Source: Odoribacter splanchnicus DSM 20712
GTDB taxonomy: Bacteria; Bacteroidota; Bacteroidia; Bacteroidales; Marinifilaceae
NCBI RefSeq assembly: GCF_000190535.1
Contig: NC_015160.1
Coordinates: forward strand, 2,232,001-2,296,000
Direction: 5' to 3'
DNA length: 64,000 nt
The position numbers and the translations under genes are program-made. Below, piece after piece: positions 39,068-49,668 of the stretch (within the stretch, counting starts at the first letter, position 1; each line of letters opens with the position of its first letter). Under the pieces are notes generated by a model. It was not told the DNA's origin, searched no databases, and worked only from the letters and a program-made list of their open reading frames with translations.

Positions 39068-40471
39068 TTATAAGTTTTTGGTTTTTGCGACCTGAGCCAT
39101 AAATTCTCCTTCACAAACCAGTTTTTTTCCAACATAAGCATATCCCTTCATCTGCACGATACCTCTTTTTATAGGTGCTGTAGTGATTAATTTGAAGACC
39201 AGTGTGTCACCGGGCACTACTTTATTCCGGAATTTCACCCCGTCGATCTTCATAAAATAAGTCGAATAGTTTTCGGGATCAGGCACTCCACTCAGCACCA
39301 ATATACCACCACATTGCGACATCGCTTCCACAATCAACACGCCCGGCATCACCGGCTCATCAGGAAAATGTCCGACAAAATGAGGCTCGTTCATGGTCAC
39401 ATTCTTGCAACCGATCACCATGTTTTCAGTTACTTTATAAATCTTATCGACCAATAAAAACGGTGGGCGGTGAGGCAGTAAAGTACGGATCTTATTGATG
39501 TCCATCAGCGGAGTGGCATCTAAATCCAGATCTATAGGATAAGCATCGTCTTTCTCTTCAGCCAGAATTTCTTTATAGATCATCTTGGCCATAGAAGTAT
39601 TTGCTTTATGTCCGGGTCTCTCAGCAATCACCCGGCCTTTGATAAAACGGCCACATAAAGCCAGATCACCGATAACGTCCAATAATTTATGACGGGCAGG
39701 CTCATTATCGAAATAAAGTTCCAGATTATTGAGAACACCTTCTTTAATCTGAATATTCCCGTAACCGAACAATTTAGCCAAACGATCGATTTCGGGCTGA
39801 TCCATCTTACGGTCGACGATAACGATCGCATTACTCAAATCTCCTCCTTTAATCAGATTATTGGCCAGCAACATTTCCACTTCCCGCAGAAATACAAAAG
39901 TACGGCAAGGGGCGATCTCTTTCGCAAAATCAGTAGAAGCTTCCGAATAAGAAGCGAACTGCATCGCCAGATAAGGAGAATCGTAAGCTACCATGGTATT
40001 GATAGAATACGTATCATCCGGCAATAATGTAATGCGGGTATCCGAAGCTTCGCAATAAAATTCCATTTTTTTCTTTACTGAAAAATAACGGCGTTCTGCT
40101 TGTTGCTCTTCAATCCCAACTTTTTGAATCTCTTCCACATAATAACGGGCACTCCCATCCAAAATCGGAAATTCTTCTCCCGACAGTTCGATCACACAGT
40201 TATCTATACCGCAACCGTATAAAGCAGCCATAGCATGCTCTAAAGTATATACTTTGGCTCCGTCTTTTTGCAGACAACTGGCGCGATCTACCAATTCAAT
40301 ATATTTCGCCAGTGCCGGAATCTCGGTTTTCTCTTCGAGATCGACTCTGACAATTTTATATCCGGTATTTTCCGCTGCCGGCTTAAAGGTAGCACATACT
40401 TCTTTACCCGTATGCAAACCTTTGCCTTTTAATGAAAATTCTCCTTTTAATGTGTTTTGTTTCACTGACAT
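39068..40471 (-). CDS. lpxC: LpxC-FabZ bifunctional fusion
   Basis: A 467-residue fusion seen across Bacteroidetes. Residues about 1-300 are LpxC, the zinc deacetylase of lipid A synthesis (LEHAMAALYGCGIDNC with a zinc His, HKLLDVIGDL with the later zinc His and Asp). Residues about 320-467 are FabZ, the 3-hydroxyacyl-ACP dehydratase (GHFPDEPVMPGVLIVEAMSQ). One enzyme thus draws on hydroxyacyl-ACP for both fatty acid and lipid A synthesis. The start codon overlaps the lpxD stop as TAATG, implying translational coupling. Confidence 0.95.
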   Translation of the reverse strand: MSVKQNTLKGEFSLKGKGLHTGKEVCATFKPAAENTGYKIVRVDLEEKTEIPALAKYIELVDRASCLQKDGAKVYTLEHAMAALYGCGIDNCVIELSGEEFPILDGSARYYVEEIQKVGIEEQQAERRYFSVKKKMEFYCEASDTRITLLPDDTYSINTMVAYDSPYLAMQFASYSEASTDFAKEIAPCRTFVFLREVEMLLANNLIKGGDLSNAIVIVDRKMDQPEIDRLAKLFGYGNIQIKEGVLNNLELYFDNEPARHKLLDVIGDLALCGRFIKGRVIAERPGHKANTSMAKMIYKEILAEEKDDAYPIDLDLDATPLMDINKIRTLLPHRPPFLLVDKIYKVTENMVIGCKNVTMNEPHFVGHFPDEPVMPGVLIVEAMSQCGGILVLSGVPDPENYSTYFMKIDGVKFRNKVVPGDTLVFKLITTAPIKRGIVQMKGYAYVGKKLVCEGEFMAQVAKTKNL

Positions 40472-41505
40472 TATTGTTTTGACTTTAATGTTTGTATTTC
40501 TTTTTCCAAATCCCGGAGCTGCCCGTATAATTCAGGTAATTTTCTGAACAGCACATAACATTTCCGATATTTCGAAACATCGAAAGCAGGTGCTCCCATA
40601 AATACGGATCCTTCGGGGACATCGTTCGTAACCCCGGATTGAGCGGCAAGCATCGTCTTGTCTTCAATCCTGAGATGTCCGGCAATACCGACCTGTCCGC
40701 CGAACATACAATGCGCACCCACCTTAGTTGTTCCGGCAATGCCACACTGAGCCGCCATCACCGTATTTTCTCCCACCACCACATTGTGAGCGATCTGAAC
40801 CAGATTATCCAGTTTTACGCCTTTTTTTATACGGGTAGACCCCATAGTTGCCCGGTCAATACAAGCATTGGCACCAATCTCCACATTATCTTCAATAACG
40901 ACATTACCAATCTGTGGCACTTTATTATAATTATCCCCATTGGGAGCAAAACCAAAACCATCTGCGCCGATCACCGTTCCGGCATGGATCGTACATCCAC
41001 TACCGATCACACAGCCATAATAGATTTTTGCCCCGGCATAGATCGTCGTATGATCACCGATCACAACACCCTCACCGATATAAACCTGAGGATAGATTTT
41101 TACATCATTACCGATTTTCGCCCCTTTACCGATATAAGCAAAAGCTCCCACATAAGGAGCTTCACCGATAACCGCCCCTTCACCGATATAAGAAGGTTGT
41201 TCGATACCTGTCGGCCGGGAACGCATACTATCGTACATCTGCAACAAAGAAGCGATCGCTTCATAAGCCGAAGGCACCCGGATTAAGGTACAGGGTACCT
41301 GCTGTACAGGAGAAAAGTCATGATTCACCAAAACGACAGAAGCAGCTGTCGTATAAATATAGTGTTCATATTTGGGATTTGCCAGAAAGGCCAATGTATT
41401 GGGCTTTCCTTCTTCAATTTTAGATACATTATTAACCATCACTTCCCCATCCCCTTCAACTACACCTTTTAATAATGCAGCAATATCTTTCGCCTTGAAT
41501 TCCAT
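40471..41505 (-). CDS. lpxD: UDP-3-O-acylglucosamine N-acyltransferase LpxD
   Basis: Third step of lipid A synthesis: adds the N-linked hydroxyacyl chain. It has 344 residues: an N-terminal uridine-binding domain (about 1-100), hexapeptide beta-helix repeats (about 105-310) with the catalytic His in [10 protein letters not shown] (near 240), and a C-terminal coiled helix. First gene of the operon. Upstream, on the minus strand, TAAGTTTG at 41522-41529 fits a -7 box. Confidence 0.95.
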   Translation of the reverse strand: MEFKAKDIAALLKGVVEGDGEVMVNNVSKIEEGKPNTLAFLANPKYEHYIYTTAASVVLVNHDFSPVQQVPCTLIRVPSAYEAIASLLQMYDSMRSRPTGIEQPSYIGEGAVIGEAPYVGAFAYIGKGAKIGNDVKIYPQVYIGEGVVIGDHTTIYAGAKIYYGCVIGSGCTIHAGTVIGADGFGFAPNGDNYNKVPQIGNVVIEDNVEIGANACIDRATMGSTRIKKGVKLDNLVQIAHNVVVGENTVMAAQCGIAGTTKVGAHCMFGGQVGIAGHLRIEDKTMLAAQSGVTNDVPEGSVFMGAPAFDVSKYRKCYVLFRKLPELYGQLRDLEKEIQTLKSKQ

Positions 41506-41521
41506 ATTTCAAAAATTTCGG

Positions 41522-41529
41522 CAAACTTA
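41522..41529 (-). promoter_or_regulatory. -7 box for the lpx operon
   Basis: On the minus strand TAAGTTTG fits TAnnTTTG, about 17 bases before the lpxD ATG. The remainder of 41530-41835 shows nothing recognisable. Confidence 0.45.
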
Positions 41530-41836
41530 CAAATTTTATTTGTAACTCATAAAAATATTACGAATATGTTTCAATTTTAAGAAAAATGAAACATATTCCC
41601 CATTGAATCAACCTCATAATTAACAACCACTTATCTCCTCTTCAAACTATAAAGATCAGCTATCCGGAGGATATAACAAAAACGAAGCGACACCGATCTA
41701 TTTAAAACTACGATTGAAATAGTTACAGGAGTTTCAACGATTACAAAGGTTTCAGCAGTCAAGTTTAACCGTTGTAACTAAAAACGGTAGTTTAAACCAG
41801 ATTTATAAACTTTTGCCCTATTTATCCCGCGATTAT

Positions 41837-41867
41837 TTTGTATTTTAATAATTAAGTCGTATATTTG
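41837..41867 (+). promoter_or_regulatory. Canonical Bacteroidetes promoter of rimP-nusA-infB
   Basis: TTTG (41837-41840), exactly 19 bases, then TATATTTG (41860-41867). This is the best match to the Bacteroidetes primary-sigma consensus in the window. Confidence 0.8.
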
Positions 41868-41883
41868 CAGAGGTTTAAAGCCA

Positions 41884-41913
41884 AAGAGAGGGGACGGATG
41901 TCCCCTCTCTTTT
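41884..41913 (+). terminator. Terminator hairpin in the rimP leader (possible attenuator)
   Basis: AAGAGAGGGGAC, loop GGAT, GTCCCCTCTCTT then TT: perfect 12-base arms, about 10 bases after the expected transcription start and 22 bases before the rimP ATG. It sits between promoter and operon, so it must be partly read through or regulated. Confidence 0.75.
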
Positions 41914-41935
41914 GTATCAATCGCAAAACAAAGAG

Positions 41936-42397
41936 ATGAAAACGGAAGAAATCAAACACCTCATAGAACCGGTTCTGACAGAACACCATTTATTTCTGGT
42001 CGAATTGAAGATTTCTAAAGACAATGTTATCGAAGTCTTTGTCGATGCTCTGGAAGGAGTCAACATACAGACTTGTATCGCCGTCAGCCGGGAGATCGAA
42101 TCTTCACTCAACCGGGATGAAGAGGATTTCGAATTGACCGTATCCAGTGCCGGACTAGGTTATCCTTTCAAAGTGGAGCAACAATATCAAAAAAATCTGG
42201 GTAAAAGTGTCGAAATAAAGCTGAACGACCATACCAAACTAAATGGTATATTACTTCGTTTCACCCCGGAAGAAATTGTCATCGAACAGGAAGAGAAAAA
42301 AATCATCGAAGGAAGCAAACGGAAACAATTGGTAAAAACAGAGCGGACAATTGTCCGAAACGACATCAAAGAAATCAAAGATATCGTGAAATTTTGA
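41936..42397 (+). CDS. rimP: Ribosome maturation factor RimP
   Basis: A 153-residue factor for 30S subunit maturation. The ATG at 41936 was chosen over an in-frame TTG at 41912 because the latter lies inside the terminator hairpin. The N-terminal domain contains SREIESSLNRDEEDFELTVSSAGLG, typical of RimP, and the C-terminal SH3-like domain follows. First gene of the rimP-nusA-infB operon. Confidence 0.93.
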   Translation: MKTEEIKHLIEPVLTEHHLFLVELKISKDNVIEVFVDALEGVNIQTCIAVSREIESSLNRDEEDFELTVSSAGLGYPFKVEQQYQKNLGKSVEIKLNDHTKLNGILLRFTPEEIVIEQEEKKIIEGSKRKQLVKTERTIVRNDIKEIKDIVKF

Positions 42398-42452
42398 ACC
42401 GGAAAAACAGATAAAATAAATAATCAATAAAAATAAAAGCTAAAAAGTCGAA

Positions 42453-43691
42453 ATGGAAAATATTAATCTGATAGATTCATTCGCTGAATTTAAAGAATTC
42501 AAAAACATAGACCGGGCCACATTGATGAGAGTATTGGAAGATATTTTCAGAAATATGCTGTTGAAAAGATATGGTACGGATGAAAATTTTGACATCATCA
42601 TCAACATCGACAAAGGTGACCTCGAAATCTGGCGGAATCGTACTGTTGTAGAAGATGACAAACTGGAAAATCCCAATAGCGAGATTACTTTAACCGAAGC
42701 GAAAAAAATCGATGAAGATTATGAACTCGGAGAAGAAGTTACGGATGAAGTAAAATTCAAAGACTTCGGCCGCCGTTCTGTATTAGCTTTACGGCAGAAT
42801 CTCTCCGCCCGTATTCTGGAATTGGAGAAAGACAATGTTTACAATAAATATAAGGATAAAGTCGGACAAATCATTTTGGGTGAAGTCTATCAGGTATGGA
42901 AAAAAGAAATGCTGGTCCTGGATGACGAAGGCAATGAATTGATTTTACCCAAACAGGAACAAATCCCGACAGACTTTTTCAAAAAAGGAGATTCCATCAA
43001 AGCCGTGGTCATTCGGGTAGAAATGCGGAATTCCAATCCTTACATTATCTTATCGAGAACTTCTCCGGTATTCCTGGAAAGATTATTTGAAAACGAAGTA
43101 CCTGAAATTTTCGACGGTCTGATCACGATCAAGAACGTAGTCCGGGTACCGGGAGAGAGAGCCAAAGTTGCCGTAGAATCCTACGACGACCGTATCGATC
43201 CGGTGGGTGCTTGTGTGGGTATGAAAGGTTCGAGAATACATGGTATTGTCAGAGAGTTGAGAAATGAAAATATCGATGTGATCAATTATACCAATAATTT
43301 ACAACTCTACATCACTCGTGCTTTAAATCCGGCTAAGATCAAAAATATCGAAATCGACGAAGCCCATAAAAAAGCAAATGTCTACCTCGATCCGGAAGAA
43401 GTATCACTGGCTATCGGTAAAGGTGGATTGAACATCAAATTGGCCAGTCAGCTGACCGGTTACGATATCGACGTATATCGCGAACTCGATCAAGCCCAGG
43501 AAGAAGATGTCAATCTGGATGAATTCGCCGATGAAATCGAAGGTTGGGTGATCGACGAACTGAAACGTGTCGGCTGTGACACTGCCAAGAGTGTATTAGA
43601 ACTCAGCGAGTCAGAACTGGAAAGCCGGACAGACCTTGAAATTGAGACCATACGTGAGGTTCTCAATATTTTAAAAGCAGAATTTGAATAA
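42453..43691 (+). CDS. nusA: Transcription elongation/termination factor NusA
   Basis: A 412-residue protein: N-terminal RNA-polymerase-binding domain (about 1-130), S1 domain (about 135-200), and two KH domains (about 205-345, GACVGMKGSRIHGIVREL and SLAIGKGGLNIKLASQLTG). A short acidic C-terminal helix-hairpin-helix region resembles one AR repeat. It modulates pausing and termination. It lies 55 bases after rimP and 35 before infB. Confidence 0.95.
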   Translation: MENINLIDSFAEFKEFKNIDRATLMRVLEDIFRNMLLKRYGTDENFDIIINIDKGDLEIWRNRTVVEDDKLENPNSEITLTEAKKIDEDYELGEEVTDEVKFKDFGRRSVLALRQNLSARILELEKDNVYNKYKDKVGQIILGEVYQVWKKEMLVLDDEGNELILPKQEQIPTDFFKKGDSIKAVVIRVEMRNSNPYIILSRTSPVFLERLFENEVPEIFDGLITIKNVVRVPGERAKVAVESYDDRIDPVGACVGMKGSRIHGIVRELRNENIDVINYTNNLQLYITRALNPAKIKNIEIDEAHKKANVYLDPEEVSLAIGKGGLNIKLASQLTGYDIDVYRELDQAQEEDVNLDEFADEIEGWVIDELKRVGCDTAKSVLELSESELESRTDLEIETIREVLNILKAEFE

Positions 43692-43726
43692 TTCTGTATT
43701 AACGCTTGTAAATTTGTAATCTCAAT

Positions 43727-46567
43727 ATGGCAGTAAGATTAAGTAAAATAGCCCGAGAATTTAACGTAGGTTTATCTACTATTGTAGAGTTCCTGCACAG
43801 TAAGGGGATCAAAATATCCTCAGATCCGAATGCAAAGTTAACGGATGAAGATTATGCTTTGGTTGCAAAAGAATTTTCATCTGACAGCCAGGTAAAAAAA
43901 GAGTCCTCTCTGGTTGATCTGAAAAATACCAGAAAGAAAAAAGAGACTGTCACAATAGACAACGCTGGCAACATCTCTTCAGGAAACGAAGATACAGAAG
44001 AAGAGGAAGAGGAATTCATTTCGATTAAAGATGAAGTGAGATTCGAAAATAAAATTAAGATTGTCGATCATATCGATCTGAATCCGGAGAAAAAAACACA
44101 ACCGGAACCGGTAGAAGCAAAGGTTGAACAACCGAAAAGAGAAACTCAGGAAGAAATAACCGAAAAAGTGGAAGAACCGAAAGTAACCCGGGTTGAAGTA
44201 GAAGAAACTCAGGAAGAAGAAAGAAAAGTAACACCAGAAGTGGAGCCCGAAATTTCCGTACAAATGGAAGAGTCTTCCGAATCCACTCCTTTCAAAGTAG
44301 CACAACCTGCGCTGAAAGATGTAAAAGTAGTGGGTACAATCGACCTGGACGCCATCAACCAACGTACCAGACCTCCGAAAAAAAGTAAACAGGAACGGGA
44401 ACGGGATCGCCGTGAACAGAAAAAAGCCAACAAGCCTTTCGTATCGGCCGCTAAAACCGAACAGCCGGTAGCAAGCCCATCGACAGATATCGTTAATAAG
44501 GGAGAAGAGGATGCAGATATCCGTAAAAAACGGAAAAGAATTCATCGTCAGGATGAAAAAATTCAGGTGGAAGCAGCTACCATTCCGGCCAAAAATGCCA
44601 AAATTGAAGAAAATAAGCGGAAACTGAAAAAGCTGAAGAAAAAGAAAAACGAAAAGACTGAAATCTCCGATGAAGATATCGACAAGCAAATCAAAGATAC
44701 TTTTGCCCGCTTAGGAAGCAAAGGAAAATCACAGACTGCAAAACACCGTCGGGATAAGCGGGATGCTGCACAGCAAAAGTTACAGGCCGAACTGGAACAA
44801 GAAGAAAAGGAAAAGAGCATTCTGAAACTAACGGAATTCGTGACGGTAGCCGAATTGGCAACCATGATGAATATTAGTGTGACAGAGGTTATCTCTGCTT
44901 GTATGTCGCTCGGACTTTTTGTATCTATCAACCAACGCTTGGATGCAGAAACGATCAATATTGTTGCCGATGAATTCGGCTATTCGGTTGAATTTGTAAG
45001 CATTGAAATTCAGGAAGCCATCGACGAAGAGGAAGAAGATTCCGAAGAGAACCTGTTGCCACGTCCGCCGATTGTCACTGTTATGGGGCACGTCGACCAT
45101 GGTAAAACCTCTTTATTGGATAGTATTCGTAAAACCAATGTCATCGCAGGTGAAGCCGGTGGTATCACACAGCATATCGGAGCTTACAACGTAAAATTGA
45201 GTGACGGCCGGACGATCACTTTCCTGGATACTCCGGGGCACGAAGCATTTACAGCGATGCGTGCCCGTGGTGCTCAAGTGACCGATATCGCTATCATCAT
45301 CGTCGCTGCCGACGATAACGTCATGCCTCAAACCATCGAGGCGATCAACCACGCCAGTGCTGCGGGAGTACCTATTGTGTTTGCCATCAACAAAATAGAT
45401 AAACCGGGAGCGAATCCGGACAAAATCCGGGAAGAACTGGCCAATATGAATTATCTGGTGGAAGAATGGGGAGGAAAATACCAATGTCAGGAAATCGCAG
45501 CTAAGAAAGGCTTAAATATCGAAGAGTTGCTGGAGAAGGTATTGTTAGAAGCCGAACTTCTGGATATGAAAGCCAATCCTCATAAGAAAGCTACCGGTTC
45601 TATCATCGAATCGTCTTTGGACAAAGGACGTGGATATGTAGCTACAGTGCTCGTACAATCCGGAACGCTTAAAGTAGGTGATATTGTGCTTGCCGGCCAG
45701 TATTTCGGACACGTCAAAGCCATGTTCAACGAACGGGGAGAAAAAATGGAGAAGGCAGGTCCTTCCGAACCGGCTTTAATATTAGGTTTGAACGGTGCTC
45801 CACAGGCAGGTGACAAATTCAATGTAATGGGGAACGAGAAAGAAGCGCGGCAACTTGCCAATAAACGGGAACAGCTCCAGCGTGAACAAGGTCTGCGTAC
45901 TCAGAAACACATCACTCTGGACGAAATCGGACGCCGTATCGCTATCGGTAATTTCCAGGAATTGAATGTGATTGTTAAAGGCGACGTCGACGGTTCTATC
46001 GAAGCGTTGTCCGATTCACTGATCAAGCTGTCTACAGATGAGATCCAGGTGAACATCATTCACAAAGCTGTCGGACAGATTACAGAAGGAGATGTACTAC
46101 TGGCTGCAGCCTCGAATGCAATCATCGTCGGGTTCCAGGTACGTCCGTCTATGGGCGCCCGTAAACTGGCTGAAAAAGAACAGATAGATATCCGGCTTTA
46201 TTCTGTCATCTACCAGGCGATCGAAGAATTGAAATCAGCTATGGAAGGAATGCTTTCTCCGGAAATCAAAGAAGAAATCATTGCAACGGTCGAAGTTCTG
46301 GAAACCTTCAAAATCTCCAAAGTGGGTACCATCGCCGGTTGTATCGTCCGTGACGGCAAGATCACCCGTACAGCGAAAATCCGGGTTATCCGCGAAGGTA
46401 TCGTTATTTACACCGGTGTTTTGGGTTCTTTGAAACGTTTTAAGGACGATGTAAAGGAAGTAACCAAAGGATTCGAATGTGGTCTGAATATCGAGAACTA
46501 CAACGACATCCGGGTCGGAGACATGATCGAAGGATACCAGGAAGTGGAAGTGAAAAAAACACTTTAA
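43727..46567 (+). CDS. infB: Translation initiation factor IF-2
   Basis: A 946-residue GTPase that brings fMet-tRNA to the 30S subunit. The N-terminal DNA-binding-like motif ([19 protein letters not shown]) is followed by a long charged linker (about 70-350) rich in Lys and Glu. The second IF2-N motif ([12 protein letters not shown]) precedes the G domain with [12 protein letters not shown] (near 452), DTPGHEAF (near 501) and NKID (near 555). Domains II-IV complete the C-terminus. Last gene of the operon. Confidence 0.97.
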   Translation: MAVRLSKIAREFNVGLSTIVEFLHSKGIKISSDPNAKLTDEDYALVAKEFSSDSQVKKESSLVDLKNTRKKKETVTIDNAGNISSGNEDTEEEEEEFISIKDEVRFENKIKIVDHIDLNPEKKTQPEPVEAKVEQPKRETQEEITEKVEEPKVTRVEVEETQEEERKVTPEVEPEISVQMEESSESTPFKVAQPALKDVKVVGTIDLDAINQRTRPPKKSKQERERDRREQKKANKPFVSAAKTEQPVASPSTDIVNKGEEDADIRKKRKRIHRQDEKIQVEAATIPAKNAKIEENKRKLKKLKKKKNEKTEISDEDIDKQIKDTFARLGSKGKSQTAKHRRDKRDAAQQKLQAELEQEEKEKSILKLTEFVTVAELATMMNISVTEVISACMSLGLFVSINQRLDAETINIVADEFGYSVEFVSIEIQEAIDEEEEDSEENLLPRPPIVTVMGHVDHGKTSLLDSIRKTNVIAGEAGGITQHIGAYNVKLSDGRTITFLDTPGHEAFTAMRARGAQVTDIAIIIVAADDNVMPQTIEAINHASAAGVPIVFAINKIDKPGANPDKIREELANMNYLVEEWGGKYQCQEIAAKKGLNIEELLEKVLLEAELLDMKANPHKKATGSIIESSLDKGRGYVATVLVQSGTLKVGDIVLAGQYFGHVKAMFNERGEKMEKAGPSEPALILGLNGAPQAGDKFNVMGNEKEARQLANKREQLQREQGLRTQKHITLDEIGRRIAIGNFQELNVIVKGDVDGSIEALSDSLIKLSTDEIQVNIIHKAVGQITEGDVLLAAASNAIIVGFQVRPSMGARKLAEKEQIDIRLYSVIYQAIEELKSAMEGMLSPEIKEEIIATVEVLETFKISKVGTIAGCIVRDGKITRTAKIRVIREGIVIYTGVLGSLKRFKDDVKEVTKGFECGLNIENYNDIRVGDMIEGYQEVEVKKTL

Positions 46568-46727
46568 ATATATCGGACGAGCGACAAACGATTTCCATAT
46601 TGCTTGCCGCTCTCTATTTTGTTAATCATTAATTAAGGAACATTTAACACCTGTCTAACACTGCTTATCAGGGATTATTTCTTTACTTTGTGATAGATAA
46701 AAAACAAAACAATTAATTTTTGAAAAA

Positions 46728-47189
46728 ATGAAGAAGATATTGGTTATAATGGTACTGTTCGCAGCATTTACAACAGGACTGACAGCTCAGGTTTTAAAAC
46801 CCGTAAAATGGCAAATCACCCAGAAAAAAGTGAGTGACGGAGTATATGATATCATCTGCAAAGCTACTGTAGACGGCGGATGGCATTTATACGACACGAA
46901 ACTTCCCGAAGGCGGACCTCTGCCAACCACCTTCAATATGGATGAAGATGAAACCAGCGGTATCGAACTGGTAGGTGAATTCAAAGCGACAGAGAAAGCT
47001 CTGACCGAACATAGCGAAGCGTTCGATATGGATCTGAAATATTTTATCAATGCCGCTACTTTTGTTCAACGGGTCAAGGTAACCAGCGCAAAAGCTAAAT
47101 TAGTGGGTTATGTAGAATATATGTCTTGCTCCGGCGGACAATGTACTCCTCCTGCAGAAGCAGATTTCAGTTTTGATTTAACAAAATAA
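46728..47189 (+). CDS. Secreted DsbD-alpha-like protein
   Basis: A 153-residue protein with a signal peptide (MKKILVIMVLFAAFTTGLTAQ) followed by a single DsbD N-terminal (alpha)-like domain. The cysteines SCSGGQC near residue 140 resemble the reactive pair of that domain. The TM and thioredoxin parts of DsbD are absent here. It may accept electrons in the periplasm from a DsbD elsewhere. It shares this domain type with the C-terminus of the locus protein at 14769-16697. A terminator follows. Confidence 0.8.
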   Translation: MKKILVIMVLFAAFTTGLTAQVLKPVKWQITQKKVSDGVYDIICKATVDGGWHLYDTKLPEGGPLPTTFNMDEDETSGIELVGEFKATEKALTEHSEAFDMDLKYFINAATFVQRVKVTSAKAKLVGYVEYMSCSGGQCTPPAEADFSFDLTK

Positions 47190-47213
47190 GTACAGGATTC
47201 CGATTCCTGCTAT

Positions 47214-47256
47214 AAAAAGAGACAAAGATCCAACCGATATTTTTGTCTCTTTTTTT
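47214..47256 (+). terminator. Terminator after the DsbD-alpha-like gene
   Basis: AAAAAGAGACAAA (47214-47226) pairs with TTTGTCTCTTTTT (47242-47254), ending in a T-run. Confidence 0.88.
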
Positions 47257-47277
47257 CATTTTATCCGCTTATATAGT

Positions 47278-48375
47278 ATGAAACATTTCCTGTTGGTTTT
47301 TCTGATTTCAGGATATATCCCGGCTTTAGCCCAACCCTGGTTATACCGGGATAATAGTCCGGAATTGGATAGCCTGAGCTTTTTTTTCTTCGGAGACGTC
47401 ATGCAACACGAACCTCAGATCAGCGGGGCCTGGAATGCAGAGACAGCTGATTACGACTATCTGCCCTGTTTTCAGTACATCACTCCTTATTGGCAAAAAG
47501 CCGATTATGTCATCGCCAATCTGGAAACGACTTTATCCGACAGGGGGTATAGTGGTTATCCTCAATTTTGTGCTCCCTGGCAACTTGCCCGTGATTTAAA
47601 AGCATGTGGAGTCGACATCCTGACCACCAATAACAATCATTCCTGCGACAAAGGACATCGCGGTATAGCTAAAACCATATACTATCTGGATTCCCTGCAA
47701 TTCCCCCATACCGGTACCTTTACCGATACAACGGCTTGGATTACCCGTTCTCCCCTTTATATTCGCCAGGGAAAATTCAAGATTGCCCTGATCAGTTATA
47801 CTTATGGGACTAACGGTATTCCGGTAACCCACGGCCAGGTCGTTTCCATGATCGATACCTTTCATATGGCCCGCCAAATCGAAAAGGCCCTTTTAGACAC
47901 GGTTACCAATATCATTGCAGTCATGCACTGGGGTGAAGAGTATTTTACAGCTCCGAATGCAACTCAAAAAAAACTTTCTTCCTGGTTGCACGAACGGGGA
48001 GCCGACATCGTCATCGGTTCACACCCACACGTCATCCAACCGATAAGCTATATTCAACACGAACAGGACACACTGGGTGTTACTGTCTTCTCTTTAGGAA
48101 ATTTTGTATCCAACCAAAGTAAACGATATACAAACGGAGGCTTGGGAGTTCACCTCACTCTTTACCGCCAAAACGGGAAAACCCGTTACCGGATGCAAAC
48201 CCTCAGTAACTATGTCTATCGTCCGCTGGAAGATGGGAAAAGACGTTATTATGTCATCCCCGAACCGGAAGCCCACCGAATCCTCGCCAGCCAGGACTCT
48301 TTGCTCTATACCCGATTTTTTCAGGATACCGATTCGATTATCGGTCATATAGCACCGAAATTCCAATTAGAATAG
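47278..48375 (+). CDS. CapA-family (PgsA-like) protein
   Basis: A 365-residue protein with a signal peptide and a calcineurin-like phosphoesterase fold of the CapA/PGA_cap type. Metal-site motifs FFGDVMQHEPQ (near residue 36), NLETTL (near 81), NNNHSCDKG (near 121), MHWGEEYF (near 216) and GSHPHVIQP (near 243) are visible. CapA proteins act in poly-gamma-glutamate or capsule metabolism in other bacteria; no capsule genes are adjacent here, so the role is open. Monocistronic. Confidence 0.85.
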   Translation: MKHFLLVFLISGYIPALAQPWLYRDNSPELDSLSFFFFGDVMQHEPQISGAWNAETADYDYLPCFQYITPYWQKADYVIANLETTLSDRGYSGYPQFCAPWQLARDLKACGVDILTTNNNHSCDKGHRGIAKTIYYLDSLQFPHTGTFTDTTAWITRSPLYIRQGKFKIALISYTYGTNGIPVTHGQVVSMIDTFHMARQIEKALLDTVTNIIAVMHWGEEYFTAPNATQKKLSSWLHERGADIVIGSHPHVIQPISYIQHEQDTLGVTVFSLGNFVSNQSKRYTNGGLGVHLTLYRQNGKTRYRMQTLSNYVYRPLEDGKRRYYVIPEPEAHRILASQDSLLYTRFFQDTDSIIGHIAPKFQLE

Positions 48376-48478
48376 GTGCTCACCGAAATCGACTCCGCAA
48401 ATATTTTTACCGGAAGGACTTATTTTATGTAATAAAATTTGTAATTTCGTAGAGTTAAAAAATAATAACTTTTAAATT

Positions 48479-48859
48479 ATGAAAATTGCAGTAATTGCAC
48501 ATGATGGAAAAAAAGCCGAAATGGTAGCTTTCCTGAACAGACACATGGACTTTCTGAAATCCGTAGGTACAGAAATCGTAGCTACCGGAACTACAGGGAA
48601 ACATGCACAGGATGCAGGTTTGGAAGTTGAACGCTTACTATCAGGGCCGTTGGGAGGTGATGCTCAGATTGCCGCATTGGTAGCTGAACACCAAATTGCG
48701 ATGGTAATTTTCTTTCGGGATCCGCTGGGTAAACACCCACACGAACCGGATGTACAAATGTTAATGCGGGTATGTGACGTTCACAACGTACCTATCGCGA
48801 CCAATCCAGCCAGCGCTGAAATGATGATTCGGGGATTCCTCGATATGCATCAGAAGTAA
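48479..48859 (+). CDS. mgsA: Methylglyoxal synthase
   Basis: A 126-residue enzyme converting dihydroxyacetone phosphate to methylglyoxal, a bypass of lower glycolysis. Motifs IAHDGKK (near residue 6), GTTGK (near 39), SGPLGGDAQI (near 57), FFRDPL (near 80) and the HPHEPDV segment (near 87) match the family and its phosphate and catalytic Asp/His residues. A hairpin with arms AGTAAAG and CTTTACT (48855-48881) overlaps the stop and may act as a terminator. Confidence 0.95.
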   Translation: MKIAVIAHDGKKAEMVAFLNRHMDFLKSVGTEIVATGTTGKHAQDAGLEVERLLSGPLGGDAQIAALVAEHQIAMVIFFRDPLGKHPHEPDVQMLMRVCDVHNVPIATNPASAEMMIRGFLDMHQK

Positions 48860-48993
48860 AGCCCGGACCCCGGACTTTACTAATGGAAACGTCTTTATCA
48901 ATCGGCAGATAAAGCCGTTATTCAGAGAAATCTATGAAAACCTTTGCACAAACCATTCTCATCTATTATATTTGTGCAAAATATAAGATTCGG

Positions 48994-49407
48994 ATGATCA
49001 GGAAATTTACAGCAATAACGCTTCTTTCTATGGCCAGCATAGTGATGCTTGCTTTTGTTGTATTTCCACATCATCATCACAACGAATATATCTGTTTCGC
49101 AACCGCTCACTGCCAGGATGAAGGAGAAAACGAAGAGCACAGTCATGACACAGGCAGTAGCAATCATCGGTGTGTAAAAAATCTTTTTCAAACCCAGATC
49201 AACCGGGGCCAAAATGTAGAACATCAGAGCGAAGAAGGAGCCTATCATCATTTTAGCCTCTCGTTGTTTCTTGTTTCCAATATTCTTGAATTCTTATCTT
49301 CTGAAGCAGAGCAACAATGTGATTCCGATAGTTATTATCAGGAAAAACTTCATACAGCCTGTTATATATCAGCCTTGGCCGGCCGAGCCTCTCCTTTTAC
49401 AGTATAG
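48994..49407 (+). CDS. Small membrane-anchored His-rich protein (DUF6769-like)
   Basis: About 137 residues from the ATG at 48994 (MIRKFTAITLLSMASIVM); an upstream in-frame ATG at 48934 adds sequence that does not look like a signal. One N-terminal membrane segment is followed by a His-rich loop (FPHHHH, then EEHSHDTGSSNH) with scattered Cys. Proteins like this commonly lie before metal-efflux RND operons in Bacteroidetes, as here, so metal sensing or binding is inferred. Family assignment is from memory and moderate. Confidence 0.6.
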   Translation: MIRKFTAITLLSMASIVMLAFVVFPHHHHNEYICFATAHCQDEGENEEHSHDTGSSNHRCVKNLFQTQINRGQNVEHQSEEGAYHHFSLSLFLVSNILEFLSSEAEQQCDSDSYYQEKLHTACYISALAGRASPFTV

Positions 49408-49453
49408 TTTTCTAAATATCAGGGAGATACCCTTCTGATAAACCGGACAGAAT

Positions 49454-49470
49454 TTTATCGTACCGATAAA
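49454..49470. promoter_or_regulatory. Operator-like palindrome upstream of the efflux operon
   Basis: TTTATCG, TAC, CGATAAA: perfect 7-base arms, 199 bases before the adaptor gene. No regulator gene is adjacent. Confidence 0.35.
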
Positions 49471-49503
49471 GCTTAGTTCATAAAATTTATAAAGTCGATA
49501 CCC

Positions 49504-49540
49504 CTGCGGGCGTTTTATTTACGGCCGCAGAACGATCGTT
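49504..49540. other. GC-rich hairpin plus AACGATCGTT palindrome before the efflux operon
   Basis: CTGCGGGCG and CGGCCGCAG (one mismatch) with a nine-base AT loop, followed directly by the 10-base palindrome AACGATCGTT. It resembles in composition the long hairpin after the operon (55248-55299). Confidence 0.4.
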
Positions 49541-49668
49541 AGAAATGAGGTTTGGTATAATCCTCCGAAGAATACGATCCACTTTATAAACTTCAGACAG
49601 TGAAAACACAACTTTATCAGCTTTACCAATAAGAATTAACCGAATTAAATATCCATAAATAAAACGAT

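Noticed and set aside
43979..44689. 236-codon minus-strand frame opposite infB, rich in Phe and Leu
   Set aside because: It mirrors the Lys/Glu-rich linker of IF-2; the hydrophobic look is a by-product of A-rich codons on the other strand.
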